Of a DNA stretch of 64,000 nt, positions 8,255 to 17,549 are shown in pieces (the first letter of the stretch is position 1; each line of letters opens with the position of its first letter). Below the pieces are notes generated by a model. The model was not told the DNA's origin. It ran no database searches and saw nothing but the letters and a program-made list of their open reading frames with translations. This DNA is from Sphingobacterium chuzhouense (GTDB lineage Bacteria > Bacteroidota > Bacteroidia > Sphingobacteriales > Sphingobacteriaceae): NCBI RefSeq assembly GCF_014692525.1, contig NZ_JACNYL010000003.1, forward strand, positions 908,737-972,736. The letters run 5' to 3'. The translations under genes were made by a program, and so were the position numbers.

Positions 8255-9994
8255 ATGTCAAATCCTCGCATACATTTTACCATCTCGTTTACGGAACCTC
8301 AAACGCACTATGTAGAAATTGAAATGGATATTAGTGATTTCACCGGGACGACACTGGACTTTGGTATGCCTGTATGGACACCAGGCTCCTACCTGATCCG
8401 CGAATACGAACGTCATGTGGAACTTGTTGAAGCTTTTGCAACTGCAGACCGTATCCATTGCATGAAGATTTCTAAAAATACATGGCGTGTACAAAGTCCA
8501 TCTAACCATATTAAAATACGATATCGGGTATATGGTTTCGAAATATCCGTGAGAACAAATATGATCAATGTAGACCGCGCATTTCTTAGCCCAGCGGCTA
8601 CCTTCATGTATATAAAAAATCATATCGATCTTCCCTGCACTTTAGCGATTATACTTCCAGAGAAATGGCACCACATTTCAACAGGCTTACCAAAAACGGC
8701 TACCCATGAACACATCTTTTACGCGGAAAACTTTGATACGCTGTATGATTCTCCTATCGAAATTGGAAATCAAGATATATGGCATTTCGAAGCAGCAGGT
8801 GTGCCACATGAGTTTGCCATGGTGGGGGGTGGAAATTACGACAAACAACAATTGACATCTGATATAACAAAGATAGTAGAAGAAGAGACGGCAATATGGG
8901 GAGAAAATCCAAATACAAATTATGTTTTTATTACCCATAACTATCAAACGGGTGGTGGTGGATTAGAACACCTCAACTCTACGGTGTTGGGGGCTAGCCG
9001 AAATGCATATCAAGTGCCTAACGCTTATAAAAACTTCCTATGCCTCGTAGCTCACGAGTATTTTCATCTTTGGAATGTAAAACGGCTTCGTCCAAAAGAA
9101 TTAGGACCGTTCAATTACGATGAAGAGAACTATACTACAGGCCTTTGGATAATGGAGGGATTCACCTCATACTACGACAATCTCATCATCCGACGATGCG
9201 GCTTCTTCTCCGTACAGGAATACCTTGATATGCTAGTTAATGATTTCAACCAAGTATATAATCGTCCGGGTTACCGTGTCCAATCTGCTGCTTTAGCCAG
9301 TTTTGATGCATGGATAAAACATTATAGACCCGATGAAAACTCCGCAAATACAAGTATATCCTACTATAACAAGGGCGCGATGCTAGCCGTTGCACTAGAT
9401 CTTTATATTCTGGCAGAAACACAGGGTACAAAACGACTGGATGACGTGCTTCGAGCTGCTTATCACTCGTTTTATAAAAAGGAAAACAGAGGCTTCGAAG
9501 AGAAAGAGTTTCAAGCGTTGGCAGAGACGGTAACAGGTGTAGATCTCTCGGCGATTTTCAAAGCAGCACATAGTACGGAGGAACTTGACTATAATATGTA
9601 TTTCAACCGTGTTGGATATGAATTGATTGATTTAAATCGTGACAGGCAAGAACTGTCTTTAGGAATCAAAATAGCAAACCAAGACGGACGAATAGTCATT
9701 AAAAATGTAGAGCGTGGTTCAGCTGCTTGGGATGCTGGGTTAAATGTTGACGATGAACTGATTGCCATCAATGGAAACAGGCTAGACATTGCTGGCAAAG
9801 AATTGGAGCTTATCCTGCAAAATGGTCAAATAGATGAAATTATTGACGTATTGATTTCCAGAGACGGATTAATACGTACCATACATACTCCACTTCGCCG
9901 TTCGACCAGACAGCAATGGAGTATTCGAGAAAAGCCAGATGCAACACCTACTGAAAAGAACATAGGCGAGATCTGGCTCTCGGTATCCTATTAA
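8255..9994 (+). CDS. M61 family aminopeptidase with PDZ domain
   Basis: 579 residues. The zinc site HEYFH is at 267-271 with the third ligand Glu301 in WIMEG, and the surrounding LWNVKRLRP block is characteristic of M61 glycyl aminopeptidases. An N-terminal beta-rich domain (1-170) precedes the thermolysin-like catalytic domain (about 215-440). A PDZ domain follows (about 460-550; it includes VERGSAAWDAGLNVDDELIAING), which probably steers substrate binding. No clear signal peptide is visible at this start, so localisation is uncertain. The stop codon overlaps the convergent barrel gene by 4 bp. Confidence 0.93.
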   Translation: MSNPRIHFTISFTEPQTHYVEIEMDISDFTGTTLDFGMPVWTPGSYLIREYERHVELVEAFATADRIHCMKISKNTWRVQSPSNHIKIRYRVYGFEISVRTNMINVDRAFLSPAATFMYIKNHIDLPCTLAIILPEKWHHISTGLPKTATHEHIFYAENFDTLYDSPIEIGNQDIWHFEAAGVPHEFAMVGGGNYDKQQLTSDITKIVEEETAIWGENPNTNYVFITHNYQTGGGGLEHLNSTVLGASRNAYQVPNAYKNFLCLVAHEYFHLWNVKRLRPKELGPFNYDEENYTTGLWIMEGFTSYYDNLIIRRCGFFSVQEYLDMLVNDFNQVYNRPGYRVQSAALASFDAWIKHYRPDENSANTSISYYNKGAMLAVALDLYILAETQGTKRLDDVLRAAYHSFYKKENRGFEEKEFQALAETVTGVDLSAIFKAAHSTEELDYNMYFNRVGYELIDLNRDRQELSLGIKIANQDGRIVIKNVERGSAAWDAGLNVDDELIAINGNRLDIAGKELELILQNGQIDEIIDVLISRDGLIRTIHTPLRRSTRQQWSIREKPDATPTEKNIGEIWLSVSY

Positions 9995-10518
9995 AATTTA
10001 TATCGAATAGTCAGGCCAAAAGGATCTATCAACTTGATCGAACTCTCCTGCAAAAAGTCGAAATAAGGTTTAACGTCCAGCGAAACGGAAAGTGGTGTCG
10101 TCGGAATATTGTATTCTATTCCCACTATACCATCTATACTCAACGCTAGCTCCGATTTTGGATCGGTACGTCTCGTTGTGACGGAGCCATCCGGATTTGT
10201 TGTCTGAATGACCTCAGATTTGTAACGAAAACTCCCTACGCTACCGCCAAATCCATAGAACCAAGTAAAGTTTTCTGCCAAAGGTCTATGATATTGATAA
10301 AGTCCAACCAGTCGGAACCGTCTTGATTTAGAATTGCTCTGTATACTAAGGATTCCCTCCACAGCTCGATCATCTGCTAACGTATAGCGGTAACTAAAAC
10401 CCGTGGCACTTCCAAAGCGTCCACCCACAGCATGTTGGCTATCCAATTGTGCCCATGATGTATCAAATGAAAATAAAATAATTCCTAATGTCAATAACAG
10501 CCAATTTGCTTTCTTCAT
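9991..10518 (-). CDS. Outer-membrane beta-barrel protein, hypothetical
   Basis: 175 residues from the ATG at 10518, chosen because it places a good signal peptide at the start (KKANWLLLTLGIILFSF, then SWAQ); the frame runs ten codons further without improving it. After the signal the sequence alternates polar and hydrophobic residues (for example FSYRYTLADDRAVEGILSI and FTWFYGFGGSVGSFRY) and ends in a terminal strand GLTIRYKF with a final Phe, as in outer-membrane barrels. Eight strands would fit the length. Function unknown. It is convergent with and overlaps the M61 gene. Confidence 0.75.
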   Translation of the reverse strand: MKKANWLLLTLGIILFSFDTSWAQLDSQHAVGGRFGSATGFSYRYTLADDRAVEGILSIQSNSKSRRFRLVGLYQYHRPLAENFTWFYGFGGSVGSFRYKSEVIQTTNPDGSVTTRRTDPKSELALSIDGIVGIEYNIPTTPLSVSLDVKPYFDFLQESSIKLIDPFGLTIRYKF

Positions 10519-10692
10519 GAATACTGTACTAAGTTTTACGTTCACCAAAAGTAATATTTTATTTAAACGTTCAAAAGTTAAATTCTGTTATCATTTGTCT
10601 GATATTTTTGGTATGATATTCGCACTTTTCTCGTAAAAACATTATCTTAGTATAGGAATACAAGATTGTAAACCTCATAATAGGAGCGATAT

Positions 10693-12453
10693 ATGAGTCA
10701 GCTAAATAGATTGTTTGATATTCTAGACGGATGTGTATCCGTGAACGCCAACACCTGTATGGTTGCAGGGAAAAAGGATGGAGAATGGCAACTTTACTCC
10801 AGCGAGCGCTTTATAGCGCTTACCAACAATCTCAGCAAAGCTCTTCTTTCCAAGGGGTTGAAAAAAGGAGATAAAGTCGCCCTAATGTCGGGAAACCGTC
10901 CTGAATGGAATATTGTAGACTTCGCCTGTAACCAGCTTGGAATTGCTATTGTTCCGTTGTATCCCACACTATCGGCGCAAGATCTTTCTTTTATCCTCAA
11001 TAATGCAGAAGTGAAATTGCTTTTTGCAAGTAATGCGGAGCTCGCTCTAAAAGCGGGACAGGCTATACAAGAACAGCAATTGTCCATAGAGATATATACT
11101 TTCGATGACGTACTGGGCAAACCATGCTACCAAGACCTCATCGATCTAGGTGCATCAAAAGATACCGATCTGCAACCTTATAAGGATGCTGTGCAAAGTG
11201 ATGATTTGCTCACACTCATCTATACTTCCGGCACAACTGGAAAACCGAAAGGTGTACTCTTGACGCATAAAAACATTCTCAGCAACGTGGAAGCCTGCCA
11301 ATATCTTGTTCCGAAAGATACGACCAAAGCACTAAGTTTTTTGCCCTTATGCCACATTTTTGAGCGGATGGTGGTATATCTTTATCTTTCCAAAGGCATC
11401 CAAGTTTATTATGCGGAAAACTTGGATAATATTGTAGCCGATATCAACGATGTAAAACCGCAGATTTTTACGACTGTGCCTCGCGTTCTAGAAAAAGTAT
11501 ACGACAAGATAATTGAAAAGGGAAAGGCATTAACGGGTATTAAAAAAGCCTTATTTTTCTGGGCTGTAGAACTTGGACACCAGTTTCAAGAACCGCCAAA
11601 AAACGGCTTTTTCTATCGGTTTAAACTGAGTATTGCACGCAAACTTATTTTTGCTAAATGGAAAGAGGCACTCGGCGGGAACATCAAATTGATTATATCG
11701 GGCGGTGCCGCTCTTCAAGAACGATTGGGTCGCATTTTTTGGGCAGCAGACATCAAAGTATTGGAAGGCTATGGTCTAACGGAAACATCCCCTGTTATAG
11801 CGGTCAACTCACATGCGGGAACCGACGTTAAATTTGGCACCGTCGGACGGGTATTGAAGAATCTAGATGTGAAAATTGCAGACGACGGAGAGATCCTTGT
11901 TAAAGGTCCAAGCATAAGTCCGGGCTATTATAAAAATGAAGAGGCCACTCGTGAAGTAATTGACGAAAAAGGTTATTTGCATACTGGCGATATTGGCGAG
12001 ATTACCTCAGATGGATTCCTTAAAATTACTGATCGGAAAAAAGAAATGTTTAAGACCGCTGGCGGTAAGTATGTGGCACCGCAAGCAGTGGAAAACAAAC
12101 TGATGGAATCTACACTGATTGCGCAAGTGATGGTTATTGGCGAAAATCAGCGTTTTCCTGCAGCACTAATTGTACCTGCTTTCGAAGAATTGGAAAAATG
12201 GTGCAAACATAAAGGTATATCTTTTGTTTCGAAGGAAGAGATCGTTAAGGATGCACAGGTCATCGAAAAATACCAGCGGGAGATTGATCGCTTAAATACT
12301 GGCTTTGGGCAGTGGGAAAAAGTAAAAAAATTTGAGCTTCTTCCCAAAGAATGGACGATCGACAACGGTGAACTGACTCCCAAGCTGAGTCTGAAAAGAA
12401 AAATCATTCTAAAAAATACGGAAGATATAATCAACCGGTTATACGAACATTAA
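10693..12453 (+). CDS. Long-chain fatty acid--CoA ligase (AMP-forming)
   Basis: 586 residues. Activates fatty acids to acyl-CoA through an acyl-AMP intermediate. The AMP-binding signature YTSGTTGKPKG is at 177-187, the adenine motif YGLTETSP near 355-362, the TGD motif in YLHTGDIG near 430-437 and the catalytic-Lys hinge region KEMFKTAGGKYVAPQ after it. Length and domain order match the FadD15/ACSL-type branch in Bacteroidota. A TAGGAG ribosome-binding site sits six bases before the ATG. The YihY gene follows 16 bp later on the same strand, probably in one transcript. Confidence 0.94.
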   Translation: MSQLNRLFDILDGCVSVNANTCMVAGKKDGEWQLYSSERFIALTNNLSKALLSKGLKKGDKVALMSGNRPEWNIVDFACNQLGIAIVPLYPTLSAQDLSFILNNAEVKLLFASNAELALKAGQAIQEQQLSIEIYTFDDVLGKPCYQDLIDLGASKDTDLQPYKDAVQSDDLLTLIYTSGTTGKPKGVLLTHKNILSNVEACQYLVPKDTTKALSFLPLCHIFERMVVYLYLSKGIQVYYAENLDNIVADINDVKPQIFTTVPRVLEKVYDKIIEKGKALTGIKKALFFWAVELGHQFQEPPKNGFFYRFKLSIARKLIFAKWKEALGGNIKLIISGGAALQERLGRIFWAADIKVLEGYGLTETSPVIAVNSHAGTDVKFGTVGRVLKNLDVKIADDGEILVKGPSISPGYYKNEEATREVIDEKGYLHTGDIGEITSDGFLKITDRKKEMFKTAGGKYVAPQAVENKLMESTLIAQVMVIGENQRFPAALIVPAFEELEKWCKHKGISFVSKEEIVKDAQVIEKYQREIDRLNTGFGQWEKVKKFELLPKEWTIDNGELTPKLSLKRKIILKNTEDIINRLYEH

Positions 12454-12469
12454 AAACAAAATTATACGC

Positions 12470-13411
12470 ATGGAGAAAGAAACGCTTTGGCAAAAACTAA
12501 AAGGGTTTGGACTGCTTCTATTCGACGCAGTCAATGGTTTCCTCAACGATAAATGTTTTAAAAAAAGTGCTTCGTTAGCTTATTATACGGTGTTTTCTAT
12601 CGGCCCTTTGATATTAATTTTAATTTGGGCTTTGGGTTTCTTTTATGGTAGCCAGATGGAAGGTCCAAACGGTGCTCGAGATGAAATTATGACCGAACTC
12701 AATCAGCTTTTCGGCCCTGATATCGCCAACATGCTCGACTCAGCCATTCAAAAAATATCTTTGGAGAGTAAAAACAGTATCGGTCTCTATATCGGTATCG
12801 GTACGCTTATTTTTTCGTCTACCACAATCTTTGTCGATATCCAAAACTCCATCAATGAAATCTGGCAAATCAAAGTAAAACCAAAAAAAGGGTGGCTTAA
12901 AATCATTATGGATCGCCTTCTTTCTTTCTCTATGATTTTAGGTTTGGGATTTCTTCTCATGGCATCTCTTATCCTTAGTAGCGTAATTGGACTTTTAATG
13001 GGGAAAGTGGGTGATTTTTTAGGTGAATATATCCCCAACATCAATTTGCAAATGATTAACCTAATTAACACAGGGGTATCGTTTTTTATTATCGCAACCT
13101 TATTTGCTTGTGTTTTTGCTTTTCTTCCTGATGCTAGAACGCGCTTCCGTGATGTACTATGGGGTGCAATCTTCACCGCCCTACTTTTTTTATTAGGGAA
13201 ATCTCTTATTTCATGGTATTTGTCGTCCAATGTTACCGCAAGCTCGTTTGGGGCAGCTGGTTCAATTATAATTTTGCTCAGTTTTGTATATTACTCCGCG
13301 GCCATTTTATATTTCGGTGCTGAGTTTACCAAACATTACGCAATTAAATACGGACGGGGTGTGCGACCTAATTCATATGCGGTTCGGGTAGAAGTAAAAG
13401 AAGTGGAGTAA
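12470..13411 (+). CDS. YihY/UPF0761 family inner-membrane protein
   Basis: 313 residues with about six membrane segments. The family hallmark KKSASLAYYTVFSIGPLILI lies in the first one (near 30-55); later segments are around 95-120, 140-175, 195-225, 230-250 and 260-285. The protein belongs to the YihY family, formerly mis-called BrkB or ribonuclease BN; its molecular role is unknown. It follows the acyl-CoA ligase closely. It converges on the EEP gene with only 27 bp between stops and no clear terminator. Confidence 0.92.
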   Translation: MEKETLWQKLKGFGLLLFDAVNGFLNDKCFKKSASLAYYTVFSIGPLILILIWALGFFYGSQMEGPNGARDEIMTELNQLFGPDIANMLDSAIQKISLESKNSIGLYIGIGTLIFSSTTIFVDIQNSINEIWQIKVKPKKGWLKIIMDRLLSFSMILGLGFLLMASLILSSVIGLLMGKVGDFLGEYIPNINLQMINLINTGVSFFIIATLFACVFAFLPDARTRFRDVLWGAIFTALLFLLGKSLISWYLSSNVTASSFGAAGSIIILLSFVYYSAAILYFGAEFTKHYAIKYGRGVRPNSYAVRVEVKEVE

Positions 13412-13438
13412 GCGAAAAAACCGAAGCACATAAAGAAA

Positions 13439-14326
13439 TTATTCAACAGTCATTTCCACATATACCGGATAATGATCAGAGATATAATGTGTTTGCGCGT
13501 TTTTTAATATCGTACTAGTTATTACCCGCTTAGCCGCCGCATCATTGCACCATAAAAAATCTATACGTCTTGGTATGCCTGATGGTGCTCGCGTGATTTT
13601 TCCGTTACCATCTTTGAAGGTAGGTAAACTGCTGATGAACTCTTTGTTCAACAGCTTGTATGAATCTCTAAACCCTGCTTCTTTGAGCTTGTTTAGGACA
13701 GAATAATCAATTTGTCCGTTATTCAGATTACGGATATGTGCATGCTTTTCTTCGCTTTTTTGCATTGTTTGCACAAGGTTTCCTCCATATTGCTCACGAT
13801 CCGATTCCGCCATAGCATTAAAATCACCCATGATCAATATTGGTTCGCCAGCCGGTAGCTCGCCCGCCTGCGCAATAATCTCAGTAACTTCTTCCAAACG
13901 TTTCTGATAACTGAAAGGCGAGAAATGAATAACAAAGATATGGAGACCTTTTACTTTGGCGTAAATATAGGCATGCCACATATTTTCCGTTATTTTCTTA
14001 AAATTTACTAACGGAGTATTGGACGTTAACGCAACAGGAAATCCGGTTTCTTTTGATTGTAACGCATAAGAATGTCCATAGCTTTTAGCAAGCTCCTCCA
14101 ATGTTTTTTGTGTCCAACCATTCATTTCTTGTGTTGCAACGATATCGGGTTGTAGTTCATTGATGAGTTGTTTATACCTCTCTATGTTTTCAACGGAATC
14201 CTTTTGTAGCCCGTATAATACATTGTAGGATAAAATTTTAATTTTCTGTTGGGCTACTACTGCTGGAACATTTATAAAAGCTAGGAAAAAAACGGTTAAT
14301 AAAACAATTGGAAGTTTATTCTGCAT
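13439..14326 (-). CDS. Exported endonuclease/exonuclease/phosphatase (EEP) family protein
   Basis: 295 residues. A signal peptide (1-25, ending VPAVVAQQ) precedes the EEP/DNase I-like fold: KILSYNVLYG, the metal-binding Glu in IVATQEMNG, the catalytic HFSPFSYQ region, ILIMGDFNAMAES, and the final SDHYPVYVEM motif. Members hydrolyse phosphodiesters or phosphomonoesters in DNA, sphingomyelin or phosphoinositides, so the substrate is open. It is the last gene of the minus-strand arm of the catabolic locus, 55 bp after the nucleoside hydrolase, where a periplasmic nuclease or phosphoesterase would make sense. A second, Tat-exported EEP protein is at 24330-25268. Confidence 0.88.
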   Translation of the reverse strand: MQNKLPIVLLTVFFLAFINVPAVVAQQKIKILSYNVLYGLQKDSVENIERYKQLINELQPDIVATQEMNGWTQKTLEELAKSYGHSYALQSKETGFPVALTSNTPLVNFKKITENMWHAYIYAKVKGLHIFVIHFSPFSYQKRLEEVTEIIAQAGELPAGEPILIMGDFNAMAESDREQYGGNLVQTMQKSEEKHAHIRNLNNGQIDYSVLNKLKEAGFRDSYKLLNKEFISSLPTFKDGNGKITRAPSGIPRRIDFLWCNDAAAKRVITSTILKNAQTHYISDHYPVYVEMTVE

Positions 14327-14381
14327 AATATGTTTAAGTTGATCTATTATTTACAATAATACAAAAAAATCTTATATATAG

Positions 14382-15419
14382 TTAGTTATGATATCGCTTT
14401 GGTTTTTGCTTAATCAGGTCAATAAAGTACCGTTGTAGCAATTTTGCATTATCGGTAGTGATAGACAAAACGTAATGCTTGCCATTCGTCTGTTCCGAGA
14501 AATGGGTAAAACCCTCATCATCCACTTTTAGTGTACCTGATTTGGAGATATTTAAGAGATTTTCCTCTTGTTCTACAACATAGTATACCGAGGTGAGATC
14601 CCAGGTTGGCCTATTGTAGGGGAATGATCTATACTTTTTGTAGGCATCTACTAGGGGATGGTTGGCAGTCCAATCAAAATCCTGCTCAATGGTCGTGGCT
14701 GGATAGATAACACTCGTGCCTACTTCAAATGGTGAAAGCACGATACCTGTGGGCCAATTAGCCATGACATACTGTGCTGCAGGACGATCATGGATCACAT
14801 TAAATTCTGCACGTTTCCGTTCGCCGAATGAGCCTGCCATGACCGAGAGGTATTTCACCTTTCTTGCTACTAGTTCCAGGCCACTTAATGGAGAATGCTT
14901 ATCCGGGTTAGATTGTAATAATCTGGCAAGGTTGGTAGAAAAACCAACCGATATAACCACTACCGATTGATCTTTCTGCTTAGCCAGAATTTTTCTATAA
15001 AGTTCATGTGCCTCTAATAGTTCGTCATGTCTTTCGATCGAATATTTGTATAGTTTGGTTGTATCGTTATACTCAACCATATTCTTACTATAATCTACAT
15101 AGTCATTAATAAATACACCCTTTTCAATCCTGCCTATAGGAATCTTCTTATAACCGTACCAGGTAGACATCAGGTCAATAAACCGTGTGGAGTAATCCGA
15201 TTGTTTATTGTTCATAATCGCCAATAAGTTGACTTTCCTCTGGTCTGCATATTTGTATAACATATCCAACGCCAACGCATCGTCAATATCATTTCCCATA
15301 TCTGTATCCAAAATAACCTTAAACTTGCCCTCCATATAGAACGGATGGGTATGGTGTTGGGAAAATGCATCCTGTCCAAGTAAAATAAAAACTGCTAATA
15401 CAATATTTTTCATTCTCAT
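14382..15419 (-). CDS. Nucleoside hydrolase (inosine-uridine type), exported
   Basis: 345 residues. A signal peptide (1-20, ending DAFSQ) is followed by the calcium-binding signature ILDTDMGNDIDDALAL at 36-51, where the Asp cluster binds Ca2+ and ribose. The family cleaves ribonucleosides to ribose and free base. Export implies cleavage in the periplasm; the ribose would then be taken up by the sugar transporter (15437) and phosphorylated by the ribokinase (16468) that precede it in the operon. The C-terminal part is more divergent than in classical enzymes, so substrate range is uncertain. The first ATG is used; another lies two codons on. Confidence 0.85.
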   Translation of the reverse strand: MRMKNIVLAVFILLGQDAFSQHHTHPFYMEGKFKVILDTDMGNDIDDALALDMLYKYADQRKVNLLAIMNNKQSDYSTRFIDLMSTWYGYKKIPIGRIEKGVFINDYVDYSKNMVEYNDTTKLYKYSIERHDELLEAHELYRKILAKQKDQSVVVISVGFSTNLARLLQSNPDKHSPLSGLELVARKVKYLSVMAGSFGERKRAEFNVIHDRPAAQYVMANWPTGIVLSPFEVGTSVIYPATTIEQDFDWTANHPLVDAYKKYRSFPYNRPTWDLTSVYYVVEQEENLLNISKSGTLKVDDEGFTHFSEQTNGKHYVLSITTDNAKLLQRYFIDLIKQKPKRYHN

Positions 15420-15436
15420 ATTTTTTATACTACTTA

Positions 15437-16441
15437 TTATTGTCCCGCTGCGATAATCAGTCCCAATCCTACTAAAAATAACAGAAACATCATCGCCAGC
15501 TTACCGTTCACATTGATCGGTGAATCCTTAAATTCTTTCCAAATAAACACACCCCACAGCGCTGCAACTAACGTGGCTCCTTGTCCCAGTCCGTATGAAA
15601 TAGCCGGGCCGGCCTTACCCGCTGCAATTAGGTTGAGTGAATTGCCCACCCCCCAGATTATACCGCCCAATATCCCCGTCAGGTGCGTGCCAAATCCACC
15701 TTTGAAGTAAGTTGCGTAGCTCGTCGGATTACCGACAAAAGGACGATTGATTAGAATAGTGTTAAAAAGCAAATTGCTGAGCAATATTCCCACTGAAAAT
15801 ATAAAAACAGCCGTATAGGGTGTCATCTTTCCGAGTTCAGGCGATACAAAGTTTTCCAGATCCATCGAAGCCGCGATAAATCGATAAAAGAAAGCCATCA
15901 GTATACCTGCCAATACAGCAAGCACTATACCCTTGGTATTGGCTTTGTCAGTCGTACCTGCACTTTTTAGTTTATAAGCCCAGGCATTGACCAATATAGC
16001 GACCATGACCAACGCTACACCGACAAACAGCAAAACAGGATCTCCTTTTGGTGCCGTCATATAGTTGATCAACACCCCAAGCACCAGCGCTATACCCACG
16101 CCAACCGGGAAAGCCACCGACATCCCGGCAATAGCAATTGCAGCCGAAAGCAGGATATTGCCGGCATTGAAGACGATACCTCCGATGATCGCACTTCGTA
16201 TGTTCCCCCATTCAGCCTGTTGCAAATCTGCCACAAAGCCCCTTCCTTCCTGTCCGATGCTCCCAAAGGTAAATGCACTAAGCAATGAAAAGATCATAAT
16301 GCCCAACACATAATCCCAATAAAACAATTCAAAACGCCAATTCTTGCTGGCAAGTTTCTGTGTATTAGCCCATGATCCCCAACAGAGCATCGTGATAACA
16401 CAGAAAAATACTGCTTGAAAATAATCGTGTACGATAAACAT
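15437..16441 (-). CDS. GRP/RhaT-like sugar transporter (DMT superfamily)
   Basis: 334 residues with about ten membrane segments. The opening AVFFCVITMLCWGSWANTQK is the hallmark of the glucose/ribose porter and ureide-permease branch of the drug/metabolite transporter superfamily, and the repeated Gly-rich helices fit it. It probably carries ribose or a similar sugar across the inner membrane with protons. It sits between ribokinase and nucleoside hydrolase with gaps of 26 and 17 bp, a typical ribose salvage arrangement. Confidence 0.85.
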   Translation of the reverse strand: MFIVHDYFQAVFFCVITMLCWGSWANTQKLASKNWRFELFYWDYVLGIMIFSLLSAFTFGSIGQEGRGFVADLQQAEWGNIRSAIIGGIVFNAGNILLSAAIAIAGMSVAFPVGVGIALVLGVLINYMTAPKGDPVLLFVGVALVMVAILVNAWAYKLKSAGTTDKANTKGIVLAVLAGILMAFFYRFIAASMDLENFVSPELGKMTPYTAVFIFSVGILLSNLLFNTILINRPFVGNPTSYATYFKGGFGTHLTGILGGIIWGVGNSLNLIAAGKAGPAISYGLGQGATLVAALWGVFIWKEFKDSPINVNGKLAMMFLLFLVGLGLIIAAGQ

Positions 16442-16467
16442 AATTAATACTTAGATTGTTTGTATAA

Positions 16468-17382
16468 TTAGTAACGGTTCTCTATTTCGTCCAAATATGG
16501 CGACGACGATTGCGCACCTAAACGAGTAACAGCTATAGCCGACGCTTGGCCTGCAAACTTCAAAGCTTCCCTAATAGACTTTCCTCCGTTCAAGGCTACA
16601 AACAATGCACCGTTAAATACATCTCCCGCAGCTGTCGTATCCAAAGCGGTGACTTTTTGAGCTTCCATATATATATATTCTCCCTCATATAGAGCCAGCG
16701 CACCTTTGGCTCCCATCGTGATAATCACATTCTGTACCCCTCTTTCGGTTAAATTTCTTGCTGCTTCTCGTGCAGAAGATACATCATGTACGGATATACC
16801 ACTCAGAAGGGACGCTTCTTCCTCATTGGGTGTAAGCAGATAAATCTGTGATAATAGGAGTTGCGACAAGTCTTGTGCAGGTGCCGGATTTAAAATAACT
16901 TTTGCGCCTCTATTTATAGTTTTAGACACTACATATTCTACAGTTTGGATTGGAATCTCCAATTGCATCAGCATAAAGCTTCCTTCCTCGATCAAATGCT
17001 CAACACGCTGTATATCTGTCGGGGACAACGTGCTATTAGCTCCGGGAGCGACCACAATATTGTTTTCACCATTGCGATCTACTGTGATGATCGCTATGCC
17101 CGAAGGACTTCCACTATCTATACGGATGTATTCTACATCCACACCCTCCTGTTGTAGCGACTGTAAAGTCATTTTTCCAAAAATATCATTACCGACACTC
17201 GACACAAAAAGGACATCACCGCCCAATCTAGCAGCTGCGACCGCTTGATTGGCACCCTTTCCCCCTTGGTTCATAAAAAAGTCCCCACCTAAGATTGTTT
17301 CTCCCGGCTTCGGGAAACAATCTGTGCGGATAACCATATCAATATTGGAACTCCCTATAACAATAATTCGCGATTTTGACAT
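16468..17382 (-). CDS. rbsK: Ribokinase
   Basis: 304 residues from the ATG at 17382 (a TTG codon directly upstream in frame is less likely to be the start). PfkB fold: IGSSNIDMVIRTDCFPKPGET at the N-terminus, the GG-hinge and substrate motif NQGGKGANQAVAAARLGG near 37-55, the ATP/catalytic motif TTAAGDVFNGAL with the catalytic Asp near 250. It phosphorylates ribose to ribose-5-phosphate in the cytoplasm. It leads a four-gene run (rbsK, sugar transporter, nucleoside hydrolase, EEP). A 24-bp palindrome 42 bases upstream looks like a LacI-type operator. Confidence 0.93.
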   Translation of the reverse strand: MSKSRIIVIGSSNIDMVIRTDCFPKPGETILGGDFFMNQGGKGANQAVAAARLGGDVLFVSSVGNDIFGKMTLQSLQQEGVDVEYIRIDSGSPSGIAIITVDRNGENNIVVAPGANSTLSPTDIQRVEHLIEEGSFMLMQLEIPIQTVEYVVSKTINRGAKVILNPAPAQDLSQLLLSQIYLLTPNEEEASLLSGISVHDVSSAREAARNLTERGVQNVIITMGAKGALALYEGEYIYMEAQKVTALDTTAAGDVFNGALFVALNGGKSIREALKFAGQASAIAVTRLGAQSSSPYLDEIENRY

Positions 17383-17423
17383 CAATATTTGGTATTTATA
17401 TGTTTATAATTGTTTTGTAGCAG

Positions 17424-17447
17424 AATTGCACAAACGTTATCGCAATT
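17424..17447. promoter_or_regulatory. LacI-type operator candidate upstream of rbsK
   Basis: AATTGC at 17424-17429 and GCAATT at 17442-17447 flank a centre with AAACGTTAT, giving an inverted repeat whose core resembles PurR/LacI-family operators (AAACGTTT). It lies about 42 bases before the rbsK ATG. No LacI-family gene is in the window. Confidence 0.5.
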
Positions 17448-17549
17448 ATAGATTCATCTTTCTTTTAAGAATACAAAATTATAATTATTTGCACCTACTA
17501 TCTTTTGTTATCAGTAATGAATTTCAATAACGAATATTCAATATTTCCA

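Noticed and set aside
13412..13438. Terminator between the YihY and EEP genes
   Set aside because: The 27-bp spacer has no inverted repeat.
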